From positions 1,077,388-1,141,387 of the forward strand of contig PHFE01000008.1 of the NCBI GenBank assembly GCA_002796755.1: a stretch of 64,000 bases of DNA, written 5' to 3'. A program made the translations under genes and the position numbers. The notes beneath the pieces are model-generated. The model made no database searches. It saw nothing but the letters and a program-made list of their open reading frames with translations, and was not told the origin of the DNA. This DNA is from Paracorniculantispora psalliotae (taxonomy: Eukaryota; Ascomycota; Sordariomycetes; Hypocreales; Cordycipitaceae). How positions within the stretch are numbered: position 1 is the first letter of the stretch; the number at the start of each line of letters is the position of its first letter. Below, piece by piece: positions 12,207 to 21,959 of this stretch.

Positions 12207-14311
12207 TTAATCCCGCATCAATACGGAAATAATCTGCTGCGCCTTCTCACGATCCGCCGCCCTGGCCGCGCGCAGTCCCAACTTTGACATGAACGAGTGC
12301 GCACCGCCGTGATAGTCATTCATCCACGCAAACTCGTCGCTAGAGAGATGATACATGCGGAGCTTGGCGAAACCCGTAGTTTCGTTCTCGTCCCTATCGC
12401 TGTATTCGTACCGGGTCATGTCGAGGCGGTCTGCGAAAGGCGTGTTTTGAACCAGGGCCATGCTCGCGCGCGGGCTGGCCACGTCGACTGCTGCCGCGCG
12501 AGGATTCGGTGCACCCATGGTACCGTAGGAGCTGGGCACAGCGACTGGATCAAGAGGACTAGGAGCAGCGGGCGTCTGAGGAGGATTAACAGACCGCTTC
12601 GCCGGTGTGGCTACTGCGCCGTTCTGGTGAACTTCTTCAGTCTCTGCAACAGTCCTGGCCGTGGGCGCCTCCGAGGCTGTGCGGCGAGTCTTCCACGCGC
12701 GCTTCGCCGCTTCCAAGCGGTCACTCTCGGCTTGAGCCTTGTCATTAGACTCGGGCTCCCGCCCGCGGGGAATAAGCTCGCCTGCGGGAACGGTCTCGGC
12801 TACGGCCGACGCGGGGCGCAAGAGCCCACTAGTGGGCTTTGGCGGAAGGTTTGCAGCCTTCTGGTTTGCGGCCTTCTCGGCGCGCGTCGGCTTGGGGGGT
12901 TTGTTAATAGATGCAGGCGCTTGCTGCGGCGGCGGCGCCATAGGGGTCTCTTTCGCCGCAGGTGGCTGGTTCTCTGCTTCCGGGCGACGCATAATTCTGA
13001 TGCCCCTCTCACAAGATGCAGGTGCCGGCTGGCGGATCGTAAACTCTCTAAGATCAGTGGTTCCGTCGACCTTTGTCATCATGGCACGCATGATCTTGAG
13101 GCCTTCGTCGCAATCTTCCTCGTTGATCAGATTGAGACCCATCGACTCCATAAATCTATTTTCGTTCCCGTAATGCTTCGTCACCCAATATCTTTCTAGG
13201 ATAGTGGCGCGTTCCCAAAATGTAGGCGGCTGGGACTTCTGGGATTTCTGGGGCGCCTTGGAATTTGCATTGACATTGCCGTTATTGTTGGTGTTGGCAT
13301 AGGGGTTGACATTGCCGTTGGTATTGCTATTGGCATTAGCGTTGCTTTTGGCAATGCCGTTGCTTTTAGCAATGCCGTTGCCTTTGGCATTTGCGTTGCC
13401 TTTGGCATTTGCGTTGATATTGGCATTTGTGTTGACGTTGGCATTTGCGTTGACGTTGGTATTTGCGTTGATGTTGGCAATTGCCTTGGTGACGTTGGCG
13501 TTGGAGGAACCCCCCTTTGTCCCAGCGCCGCCAGGTAACAATCTGTCGCGCTCCGATTTCAACCATTTGGCCGTGATGGTAACGGGCTTGCCTGGTTCAA
13601 AAGGCGAAGGGCCAACACGAGGGCCAATGGGCGGTCCGCTCAATCGGAGCTCACAAATATTGTTTCCGGCGCTCTTGAAGTGACCAACGGCGGTGTGGTC
13701 TCGGAGCGTAATTTTACCAGCATCGTCGGTGCCAGGGCTGAGGTTGACAAAGTAATCATTGTATACCGGCGTGCCAATAATGTTGCATATCGAGTCGGGG
13801 ACATGCAAAACGTTGTACAACCTTACCACAGCTTTTTCACGAGTGTTCTGATGCGGGTGGACTTTGACGGGAATGACTACCATACCGATACCAATCACCA
13901 GACTGCGTGCGTTGCTCAGCGGGCCGTGTATATAAGACGAAATCGACCTATAATCATCACCAAACCATCTTCTGTCTTTTGCGACACTTGAGGCAACGTT
14001 AGACGTGTTGCAAAATGATAAGCAATATGTTGTGCGCCCTGGGCCATGTGCACCAGTAAACGGCAGATGAAGGGGGTCTCCTACTGGACATCGGATGTTG
14101 TAGACATGACCCAAGAAGGGCATGGGAGAATTTCTGGCTCCGGTGCCTGCGCATTCGGAACGATGGTGCTATCCGCGCGCTTTCGCTTCAAGCCGTCATC
14201 TGAGGCTTTGTTGGGCGGTGGTGGGTGGAATTTCTTAGCATGAGCCGGTGCCATCTTTGGCGGCGGGCCGGCGCGGTGCTGCTGATGAAAATTGGAAGCG
14301 GAGGGAGCCAT
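12207..14311 (-). CDS. Domesticated copia-retropepsin-like protein B, two SFM modules, Asn-rich repeat
   Basis: Exon 1 is 14311-14085 and exon 2 is 13986-12207, giving 668 aa. The intron again splits the His codon (CA|T) after PCPSWVMSTTSDV, exactly as in the neighbouring paralogues. The protease-like domain continues with DRRWFGDDYRSI, GIGMVVIPVK and YNVLHVPDSICNIIG. The triad position reads S-T-T in place of D-S/T-G. The linker SGPPIGPRVGPSPF is nearly identical to that of protein A. Residues about 238-318 are an Asn/Ala/Val/Thr repeat. SFM-type modules lie at about 336-379 and 620-668, separated by a Pro/Ala-rich disordered region. The head (residues 1-60) is His/Pro/Lys-rich. It is probably a non-enzymatic, domesticated relative of retrotransposon Gag-Pol. 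Confidence 0.72.
13260..13502. repeat. Hexanucleotide-derived Asn-rich repeat tract inside protein B
   Basis: Units of about 6 and 12 bp, such as GCATTTGCGTTG and TTGGCA on the plus strand, run for about 240 bp. They encode NANV/NTNA/NAKG/NGIAKS repeats without breaking the frame. Confidence 0.85.
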
Positions 14312-14756
14312 GGCAGTTTACGAGGAGGGAATGTGCACATTCGAGGGGAAAATGAGTCGCTCGGCCCCAATGCGTCGGGGATGAGGAGCTGCGACAAGAT
14401 CGCGGTGAAGGAGAGTCGAGGTCAAAAAAAGGAGGGACGACCATCCAATGGCAGATTGGTAGGCTCATGGCGGTGGGCGGATACTGAAGCCATTTGCTGA
14501 AGAACACCGGGAATAGTATTATACGAAGATGAGAACTTGAAAATTGGATAGTTTTTGCTATTGATACGAATTTTCAAGCTATTCATTGTTTTTTTAATTA
14601 TTTATCTCACGGTTGACTCTATCTCCGCGAATCGCAGAGCCGTGCACTTGGACACAATTAAATTGGCGCCACAGACTAAGTACACCTTGTTCATGAGCAC
14701 TCCTTAAAAAAACAATAAAACTGTCTAAAATATCCCTACAGGAGCAATTCTTCTCA
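14312..14756. other. Spacer between copia-like genes B and C
   Basis: About 445 bp between the B start and the C stop. An AT-rich stretch lies at 14515-14600. No LTR, primer-binding site or integrase fragment is visible. Confidence 0.4.
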
Positions 14757-15740
14757 TCAGTCGCGCATAGGCGTCTTTGGGGCCATCAAGATGGAAGCTA
14801 TCACGTTTGCCTTGCGTCGGTCACTGGCGCTCGAGAAATCCAATCGCAAGCTGGCCATGAAAGAGAGCCCGTCGCCATATCTCGCTCGAATCCAGCGGAT
14901 CTCTTTGTCGCCGAAATATTTGTCAACGTGGGAAACCATATCCCTGCAATTACCAGGGAACGAATTCATGACCCGATCATTTCTTTCGCGTTCGGATTTC
15001 TTGCCCTGCCCGGCCTGCTGGGCCATCGATTGATCGTGCCCAACACCGTTTCCCTGAGACGTTTCAGTCGGTCTGTGAGGCTGCGCAGCAGCAGGGCGAG
15101 AATTTTCTGTCGTCGTCCCAGCCATGCCATTGCCCTTTGGAGGTGCAGCCAACTCTCGCATCGCCTTCTGGCGGTCCCTCCCATACCACCACGGGCTAAT
15201 GACGTAGCTGCCGCCCACTTCAAATGGTGAAGGACCAACTCGGGGACCAAAGGGATCTCTGCTCAGTTGCAGCTGCATGAAACCACCTTGGAGCTGAAAG
15301 TAGGCAACGGTAGCGCCGGCTTTGTCGGTGATTTTGGCGATCTTGTTAGACGGATTCCCGAGAGTGTACTCATGGAAGACTGGCGAACCGACCACGTTGC
15401 AGATATACTCGGGTACATGAAGGACATTTCGGAGGCGCAGTAGCCCATGAGCACCGAGGCCTGTCGCTTGCGGTCCATTCCTCACGGGAAGGGTAACGGA
15501 GCCGATGCCGACAACAGCAACCTTGTTTCGAGGGTCAAGCTGTCCCACGAAGCTCTCAATAGGGCGATAATCGCTATCGAACCAAAACAGATCCTTGGAA
15601 ACGCTAGAGACATTGTGTTAGTGGCGCCGCTATAAAAACAGAAACGATACGGGGATGCACTGAAAGACAGAGAACATCACGTACTGCACATTGGCATTCC
15701 TGGAATAAACCCAAGCTGGACATGGGGGATTCATTGTCAT
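14757..15740 (-). CDS. Domesticated copia-retropepsin-like protein C, one SFM module
   Basis: Exon 1 is a short 56-nt exon (15740-15685) encoding MTMNPPCPAWVYSRNANV. Exon 2 is 15603-14757, giving 300 aa. The intron splits the same His codon (CA|C) as in A and B, with a CACTAAC branch site and a CTCTAG acceptor. The domain continues with SKDLFWFDSDYRPI, VVGIGSVTLPVR and RNVLHVPEYICNVVG, then DPFGPRVGPSPF. The triad position reads S-R-N, the most diverged of the three. One SFM module (YFGDKEIRWIRARYG, then SFMASLRLDF) lies at about 243-292. The start codon is the first ATG after an in-frame TAA. The promoter borders the assembly gap, so a longer upstream exon cannot be excluded. Confidence 0.68.
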
Positions 15741-15803
15741 ATTGAGATGTTACCTTTTTCTTTCTTTTTTCTTTTTTTTCTTTTTTTTTTTTTTTAAAAA
15801 AAA

Positions 15804-15836
15804 NNNNNNNNNNNNNNNNNNNNNNNNNNNNNNNNN
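15804..15836. other. Assembly gap (33 N) flanked by poly-T/poly-A
   Basis: A run of N lies between a long T/C tract with A tail (15754-15803) and unique sequence. This is probably an unresolved homopolymer or a contig join of unknown true size. The rest of 15741-16389 shows no gene. Confidence 0.97.
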
Positions 15837-16389
15837 ACACAACGCTGTCGGTCCATTCACTGTGCGTGGAGCCGCGCAGTTACTGCAGCCCACCGACCGC
15901 GGTCACTTCCATGTAATTCCACTACAAAAACTGTACTTCACTTGATATGTGATGTTTTTGTTTGGGAAAATGGTTCAGTGAAAAACAATACGAATATTGA
16001 GGGCCAGCAATTCGGGTAGTGATATCGAAACCAATTATGCAGCTTGGAATCAGCTATAAAACATTGCACTGTGTAGTAGTTGATAGTCTGCCCATTTTGT
16101 GCCTGAAATTCCATTTTTGAGTTTTGAAATCATTCGAAAATATTCATCTGAGGCTAATATATTGAACGCTGCTGGTTAATTTGGAAGAATGGAGTGGCTT
16201 CAACTAAAACGGCTCAAGAAATTCATCTCGTTCTTCTTTTCACGCCCACACAGCTTTCGGATACCTAGCACACTTTTCGACTTGAAATCCTTAGACGATA
16301 GCGCCGCCGCCTCGAGGACCGAGAGAAAGAATGTTTACAGTGACGACACGCCAGAGCGGCCCTCCGGACAGCCAACACCATTCGGACAA

Positions 16390-17984
16390 TCAGGTCATGC
16401 CATATGCCTTTTCCGAACTCTCTCGCGCAGAAATGTATGCGAACGACTGTGAACTTCTGATATCTATTTCGCTTGCCCCAGAAACAAGCTCTGCATCGTC
16501 CATGTGACCGTAATCGACAGCGTAAGTCTTTTGATAGGAGATTTGGTTCAGCTCGTGCTGCCCGTGGAAGGGGTCCAGCTCCGCTCGTGACGTGGAGACT
16601 GTGCCAAATCTTCTCGGCTCTCTGAGTGTCGATTTGTTGCCCGAGTTCGAATGCTGGGCATAGTAGCGCTGGGTAGTACGCAGTACTGTGGGGAAAAGGC
16701 GGACTAGTAGCAGGCGTAAAGATGGCAAGCATGTACAGATTATGGCGACATTTATCTCAATATTGGACCACATGGCCACGTCAAAGTATTCCCAGGTCGG
16801 ATTCTGCGAATCGGCTCCGAATGTTATGAGCGAACGAAGGCGGAGAATACTGACCACGGTCACACTTCATGCATGTTAGTTTCACGACTTCTTGCGGCCG
16901 GGGCCGGGGTTTTATGACTTACAAGGTACCCATAACAAACATCAAGCCGACGCCTACCTTGCGTCTCAAGTCTAGTTGTAGGGATTTCAACTGCCACATA
17001 GGAATAGCGAGTATCCAAATATCAGCCGCAATGCTTGTGCCCGCGCTGCACCAGGCGAGACCATTTAGATCCAGACAGCGTCCCGAGTGAGTGCCATCCC
17101 ATTTCGTCCAGAAATAGCTTATCGGCTTACACTCGAAGATGCCTACAACCACAGAGGCAATGCCCCAGATGGAAATAAAGGCAACTGTACCCAAAAGGAG
17201 TCGACGAACACCTCGGCTGGGGAAGATGCGAATATAGAAGAAAAGCAGAGATAGCTTTATAGTGGCGATTCGCTCAAGATATAACACTTGGATAACGTAG
17301 AACCCGATTCCGAACTTGGTTATTTGACTTGCTGTCAAATTCCATACATCACGGCCCATGCCGTTTTGTGGCAGCCAGTGCGCATTGAAGACGGCGGCAG
17401 GAACACCACTGAGTATGGCAATCAGGCAGAACCCGTCATCCCATCCAAATTCGAGACGCGCCCATATTTTGTAACCAAGCCTTTGAAGTACAAAAACACC
17501 AGAGATGATGGATAATGTATTCGATATGAGTGTGTACTTCCTGCCTCGGTTGCGAATTGGCACTCCGCAAGCCGTATTGGTAATTTTCTTGACCACTATG
17601 GGCACCAGTTAGATCGTCGCACCATTAAAAGTTTAACAACATGTTTTGCTTTTATTTACACAATGACTCCGTAATGGAACATTTTGTCAGCACGCAGGTT
17701 GCGACGCTGGCTTGCGATGTTTCGTCCGCACATATACAGGCTGTATCGGTGATGTTGCATTTGGATTCGGTCAAAGACGTGACCAGGCATGGTAACTAGA
17801 ATTCATTGTGTAAGCAACTGTTTATTTCTCCCTAGTGTTCAAGCTATATCAGCGATGTGACACCTACAGCGCATTCGGGAAACTGGGGCAGGACCGCTGC
17901 CAGGCCACCAGCAGCTGGGATGGAAGCAGCTAGCGCCGCGGATGCAACTATCGCCAGCAACAGGAAAACGGTCTTCATCTTCAT
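16390..17984 (-). CDS. CFEM-domain PTH11-type G-protein-coupled receptor-like membrane protein
   Basis: Four exons (17984-17868, 17795-17660, 17595-16923, 16864-16390) join in phase to 466 aa. Residues 1-20 form a signal peptide (MKMKTVFLLLAIVASAALA). A CFEM domain follows at about 37-85: FPECALPCL, KCNITDTACICAD, VATCVLTKC, giving eight cysteines in the family spacing. The fungal rhodopsin-like seven-helix domain runs from about 100 to 345, with RLGYKIWARLEFGWDDGFCL, LSLLFFYIRIFPSRGVRRLL, ECKPISYFWTKWDG and FVTVVSILRL. The cytoplasmic tail is Ser/Arg-rich. PTH11-like receptors sense host surface or nutrients in plant- and insect-associated fungi. The CFEM exons were recovered by splice analysis, because a single-frame reading starts only at helix 1. 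The start has an alternative ATG two codons downstream. Confidence 0.9.
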
Positions 17985-19607
17985 GTACTGCGGTGAAATG
18001 AAAACCCAGAAGCTGGCTGTGCCTCGTCGCAGATGAAATCGGGAAAAGGGGCGTAACCTGAAGCATATATACCGACAATCTGTGCCTACTCCTGGAAGAC
18101 TCTCTTCGAGATGGGAGGCCACGCGCGGACCAGAGCCAGTGCAGCGTGGCGCTTTGCAGATCTGAACTGCCTTGCCGAGGTTGGGGAAGTGGAGCTTCCC
18201 CAATACGTTATAGGTACATTGGCTGAGAATCCAGTTAACCCGGCGGATGGGAGGGCTGGACTCGCATCGTACAGATAGACCTCGGGCTAGCATGGTGCAA
18301 AGGCGTGCTTGTGATAGCGCAATGACCGACCACCCGGGGCAGAGAACTTGGGCGCTGCAGTGCTGCTTAATACACCAGTTACCAAGAAAAGTGCCGGGAG
18401 TTTCAAGTTGGATGGAACACAGACATTAGTTGAGCTGCTCGCTGTGGGAGATGCTCAACTGGAGAGTGGGACTGTAGCCGGGGGATCTACAGACCCTCAG
18501 GAACCTTCACCACTCAGCAGCCTGTCAACGCCAGCTTCTCCACTCATAAGATCGCCCTCTGGCCAATTTGTTGCTTTTTCAGGGGTTTGCGAGTCCCGTT
18601 GGTGAAAAAGAGCCCCTGCCAGAGTCTTTAGTCAGCTACGATCCCGGTTCCCTTATTGCTTAATTAATCTTACTTGGTTCCGATTTAGGTAGTGGTTTGC
18701 GAGCTATGTCACAGTCTTTGTAGGTGCATTAATGCTCTATTTCAGCCCAGTACCTGCTAGTGTAGGTAGGGGTTTGCGAGTTACATTAGCTTGTTAGCAG
18801 CCGTCCCATTACTCTATTGAGCTTAGCAGGTTCTGGCTGGGATACGGGTTCACACATCGCCGAACAGAATAGGCCCAACGGGGAATACATAGATAGCCTT
18901 GCATGGTGATTTGTGTCGAAAGGTGTAGTCACGACTTTGTTACAATGGAATATACTTCCAAATGCCTGCTACCCTCAGGCCGAAATACCACTTCGTGACG
19001 TGCTCGGCCAAACAATTTGCAGAGCCATATATTCAGTCCTCCAAATCAATTATGAGCTGGACAAGTGCGAAGATTCGGCAGAATGCGCTGCTACGTCTAG
19101 CAAATGCTGAGACAGCTCGGTCATACACATAATCATCAGTCTGTGCGTGAGTTGTTTGAGTTGGACAGCGATGCTCTTCAAAATCGAGACTCTCGAGCAA
19201 GCAAAAAGTGCAGAAGTGCCACTCACTCAAATAAAGAAAATGGAGTATAACTGCCACTTTCCTTCTATCTGAACACAGCATATTCCAACACTCATCAGCA
19301 GAAAGTTTCCTGGAAGGGGCACTAAAGCGTCATAATGTATAGTATAGTCAGTACCATGAACCGCGTTATAGCATTATGAAACTATTATATCAGAGCTATA
19401 GTGTTTATACTATAATCCGAGTATATTACTGTAAGTAGAGAAATATTCGCTAAACCTGCTTCTTCTACGCGACAGATGCTAATCACTTTAGAAACGTCTT
19501 TGTATTGACTTAAGTATGTGAAAGCTAGCACCACAATATTCCACGATACACCCTCTCTAGCTTTGCAAGTCTCGAGGCTTCTAACTGCGAGGCTACAGTA
19601 TTCGTCT
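17985..19607. other. Intergenic region with short dispersed repeats and AT-rich decay
   Basis: Three copies of a GGTTTGCGAG-containing motif lie near 18581, 18691 and 18768, and 19320-19460 is a strongly AT-rich stretch. There is no coding frame with support. Confidence 0.5.
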
Positions 19608-20348
19608 CTAGTTTCCGACATAGGTAACAGAAACTTTGCCGTCGTTGCCAATATCAGTCTGCGTGATGATTTCGTTGCCAATTTTGATGTTGATCTTTTC
19701 CGATCCAGCAGCCGAGACTTGTCCATTAGTGCCCTTGGCAACGGTATCCGTGAAAGTAATGGTGCCCCAGTCGACAAGAGGAACAGGCTGGCCGTTGGAA
19801 GAGAAATCCTCGACAATCCACTCCGCATCACTCTCGCACAAGGGATAAGCCGCCTCGCTGGTAAAGGTGTGAGAGACAGACTTGCCCGTCGTCAGATTTT
19901 CGATGGTTGTGGTTCCGGAAGTCCTCGACGTGGCATGGACAGTCATGCGGACCGTGTCACCGCCAGACACAGACAGGTCCGTCTCGTAGTCCTGCATGTT
20001 GTACTGCCACCACTCAGTCCAGACCCAGAACGAGCCGTCTCCGTACGCGACGATTCCCGTCTGCAGGATAGCAGTGTTACAGTCGTTGCCGTCGATGCCT
20101 ACCCAGATATCGGCGGAACCCTGTGGGTTACTGGCATCGTTCAGGGTCGGAATGACGACAATACCCTGAACATAGTTCCAGGTGCCCGCCGACGCTTCCT
20201 GAATTGCACCGGACCAGTTGCGAGAAGTAAGGTCGCGCCTGGAGTGTTTCTGGCTAACGGAAACAGAGTGCGCGAGGTTGCTGCTGCTGGTAGGAGCGGC
20301 GATTACGCTGCCGATAGTGGCAAGGCCGAGGACTAAAGCTCTGAACAT
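19608..20348 (-). CDS. Secreted G1-family glutamic endopeptidase (eqolisin, aspergillopepsin-II-like)
   Basis: Eqolisins are extracellular acid proteases that use a Gln/Glu dyad. This single-exon gene encodes 246 aa, with a signal peptide at 1-18 (cleavage after VIAAP or nearby) and a short propeptide containing SRRDL. The mature domain has WVGIDGNDC...AILQTG, with catalytic Gln about residue 96, the aromatic strand WVWTEWWQYN, NLTTGKSVSHTF, and AEWIVEDF, with catalytic Glu about residue 180. Both dyad residues are present, so the enzyme is predicted to be active. It probably digests host or substrate protein at low pH. A TATA-like sequence and a GATA palindrome lie upstream. Confidence 0.95.
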   Translation of the reverse strand: MFRALVLGLATIGSVIAAPTSSSNLAHSVSVSQKHSRRDLTSRNWSGAIQEASAGTWNYVQGIVVIPTLNDASNPQGSADIWVGIDGNDCNTAILQTGIVAYGDGSFWVWTEWWQYNMQDYETDLSVSGGDTVRMTVHATSRTSGTTTIENLTTGKSVSHTFTSEAAYPLCESDAEWIVEDFSSNGQPVPLVDWGTITFTDTVAKGTNGQVSAAGSEKINIKIGNEIITQTDIGNDGKVSVTYVGN

Positions 20349-20464
20349 CTTGAAGATTGACAGCTGTCTTGGTAAGAATTGAGTCTGAAAAAGGGACAGG
20401 ATTTGCAGAAATGATGTGTGTGGTTGTTGAGTCCATTGATCAATTGTTGTGAGACGTTCACCAG

Positions 20465-20478
20465 TTTATATATATTTT
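20465..20478 (-). promoter_or_regulatory. TATA-like element of the glutamic peptidase gene
   Basis: A TTTATATATATTTT run lies about 120 bp upstream of the ATG at 20348. The spacing fits a core promoter, but the call is a sequence match only. Confidence 0.45.
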
Positions 20479-20594
20479 CAACTATCTAGAGCGCTCTCAA
20501 GAGCATTGTTACTTTGCTTTACCGTTATAAGCAGGTGAAGAGGTGTAATACCTGGCTGCATTCGCAATGCAGCTTCCGGTTACGGCTTGATATC

Positions 20595-20610
20595 TTTGAT
20601 AGCTATCAAA
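20595..20610. promoter_or_regulatory. 16-bp perfect palindrome with paired GATA sites upstream of the G1 peptidase
   Basis: TTTGATAGCTATCAAA is its own reverse complement and contains one GATA on each strand. It lies about 250 bp upstream of the protease start. Paired GATA sites are typical targets of AreA/NIT2-type nitrogen regulators, and this would suit an extracellular protease. Confidence 0.5.
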
Positions 20611-21959
20611 GTGAAACATTCTGGTGACCCGTGATTTAGGTACAGCTAATACTCACCCGTGATTCTAACACATACTTGTCGGTTGGGTAATTCTTTGTCA
20701 ATTAACTGACACATTCTCGGCTACGATGGTGATCGGCGGCGCGCTAACAATCTCAACTAGGCATGTACAAGACAAGCACCACCAGTACGGATCTTCACGG
20801 TAGTCCGGACAAGCATAGATTAATCAAATACGCGCCATTGTTTGACTTATTCGGAACGAAACAGTAATTGTAGTATTTCTCCATTACACCAGCTACACAC
20901 AGATACCAACGTGCCGACTGTACCGGCTTACCTTCCTAATACAGAAGCTCGCTAACATGCCTCGATAATTAGAATCCAGTCGGCAGTTGTTTGATCCGAT
21001 GACCGGTAGTATCATGACTTCGACAGCTGTGAGAATAAGCAATAGTTAATTTCTCTACATAGCGTTATAATCTAGAGTCCTTCTTGTAATGAGCTAAATG
21101 AATATATTATTTATGCTTTTGAAATCTTGTTATTAAGATTAGGTTTATAGAACGATAAGGGGTATCTTCTTCGTATAATGAATGGTTGAATGAGCAGATA
21201 TCAAGAGAACTTTTTATTGGTTGTATATATTTTCTTCTTTCGTTTTTTGAGGTTGTTGGGGGTTGTTGGGGGTGGAAGGTAGGCGCATCTCAATCGATAA
21301 CCTACTTACCGATAATCGGACATTAACTCCTGGTCAAGTGCCACACTGCCTTCACCGAACATATTGTGCGCAACGACGGGTTTTCGGCAAGGTAACCTAG
21401 CGCGGGACGAACCCAATCTGGTACTGACTTGCGATGTTGATCCGAGGACCGGAGTTAAAGGAAATTGCATGACTTGGCTGGCTGAGGAAGCAGCCGCAGC
21501 CACCGTTCCATTAGCAGTTGTAAGGTCAGCCTAGGGCGGTCCAAAGCGCCTGCTTGTAAGAATAGACCTTCACGCTTTGCAGCCCCGCCCGCAACACATA
21601 GGTACCGTCGCCAGACTTAAACGTAAGTATGTAGCAGAGAGGATGACGAGGGAAACATGCCCAAGGACTGTATAGTATAACCAAACGCTAAGTCGCCCCG
21701 CTAGCAGCAAAGCTGAGACCCACTTTCCCACTAGCGGCCACCACCCAATGGCCACTTTGAACCCTGGCGTCCACCGTCGCTAAGCCTAAACCGATCCTTG
21801 CTTGCGAGTCAACTCCGCGGACGCTCCGTGTCAGTAAGAACGCTCTGTCTTCGTCTGTTTCCATGCCACAAATTTGGAGGCAGTCTATCGATCTTACAAC
21901 CCTCGCAAAGATTGAACAGATTTGGTATGCGCCTAAGAACGGAGTAGCCATTCAATGCC

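Larger units (their letters stand above)
20349..21959. other. Divergent intergenic region, AT-rich, no gene seen
   Basis: This is 1.6 kb between the divergent peptidase and Zn2Cys6 genes. A TTGGGGGTTGTTGGGGG direct repeat lies at 21254-21272. The rest is AT-rich with no coding signal. Confidence 0.45.

Noticed and set aside
12297..13199. 300-codon plus-strand open frame opposite copia-like gene B
   Set aside because: Arg-rich shadow with no family resemblance. The minus frame is conserved with the paralogues.
10469..15740. Intact LTR retrotransposon
   Set aside because: No LTRs, primer-binding site, integrase, RT or RNase H sequence flanks or joins the three genes.
19608..20336. Open frame on the plus strand overlapping the G1 peptidase
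   Set aside because: Antisense shadow. The minus frame has the complete catalytic dyad and a signal peptide.
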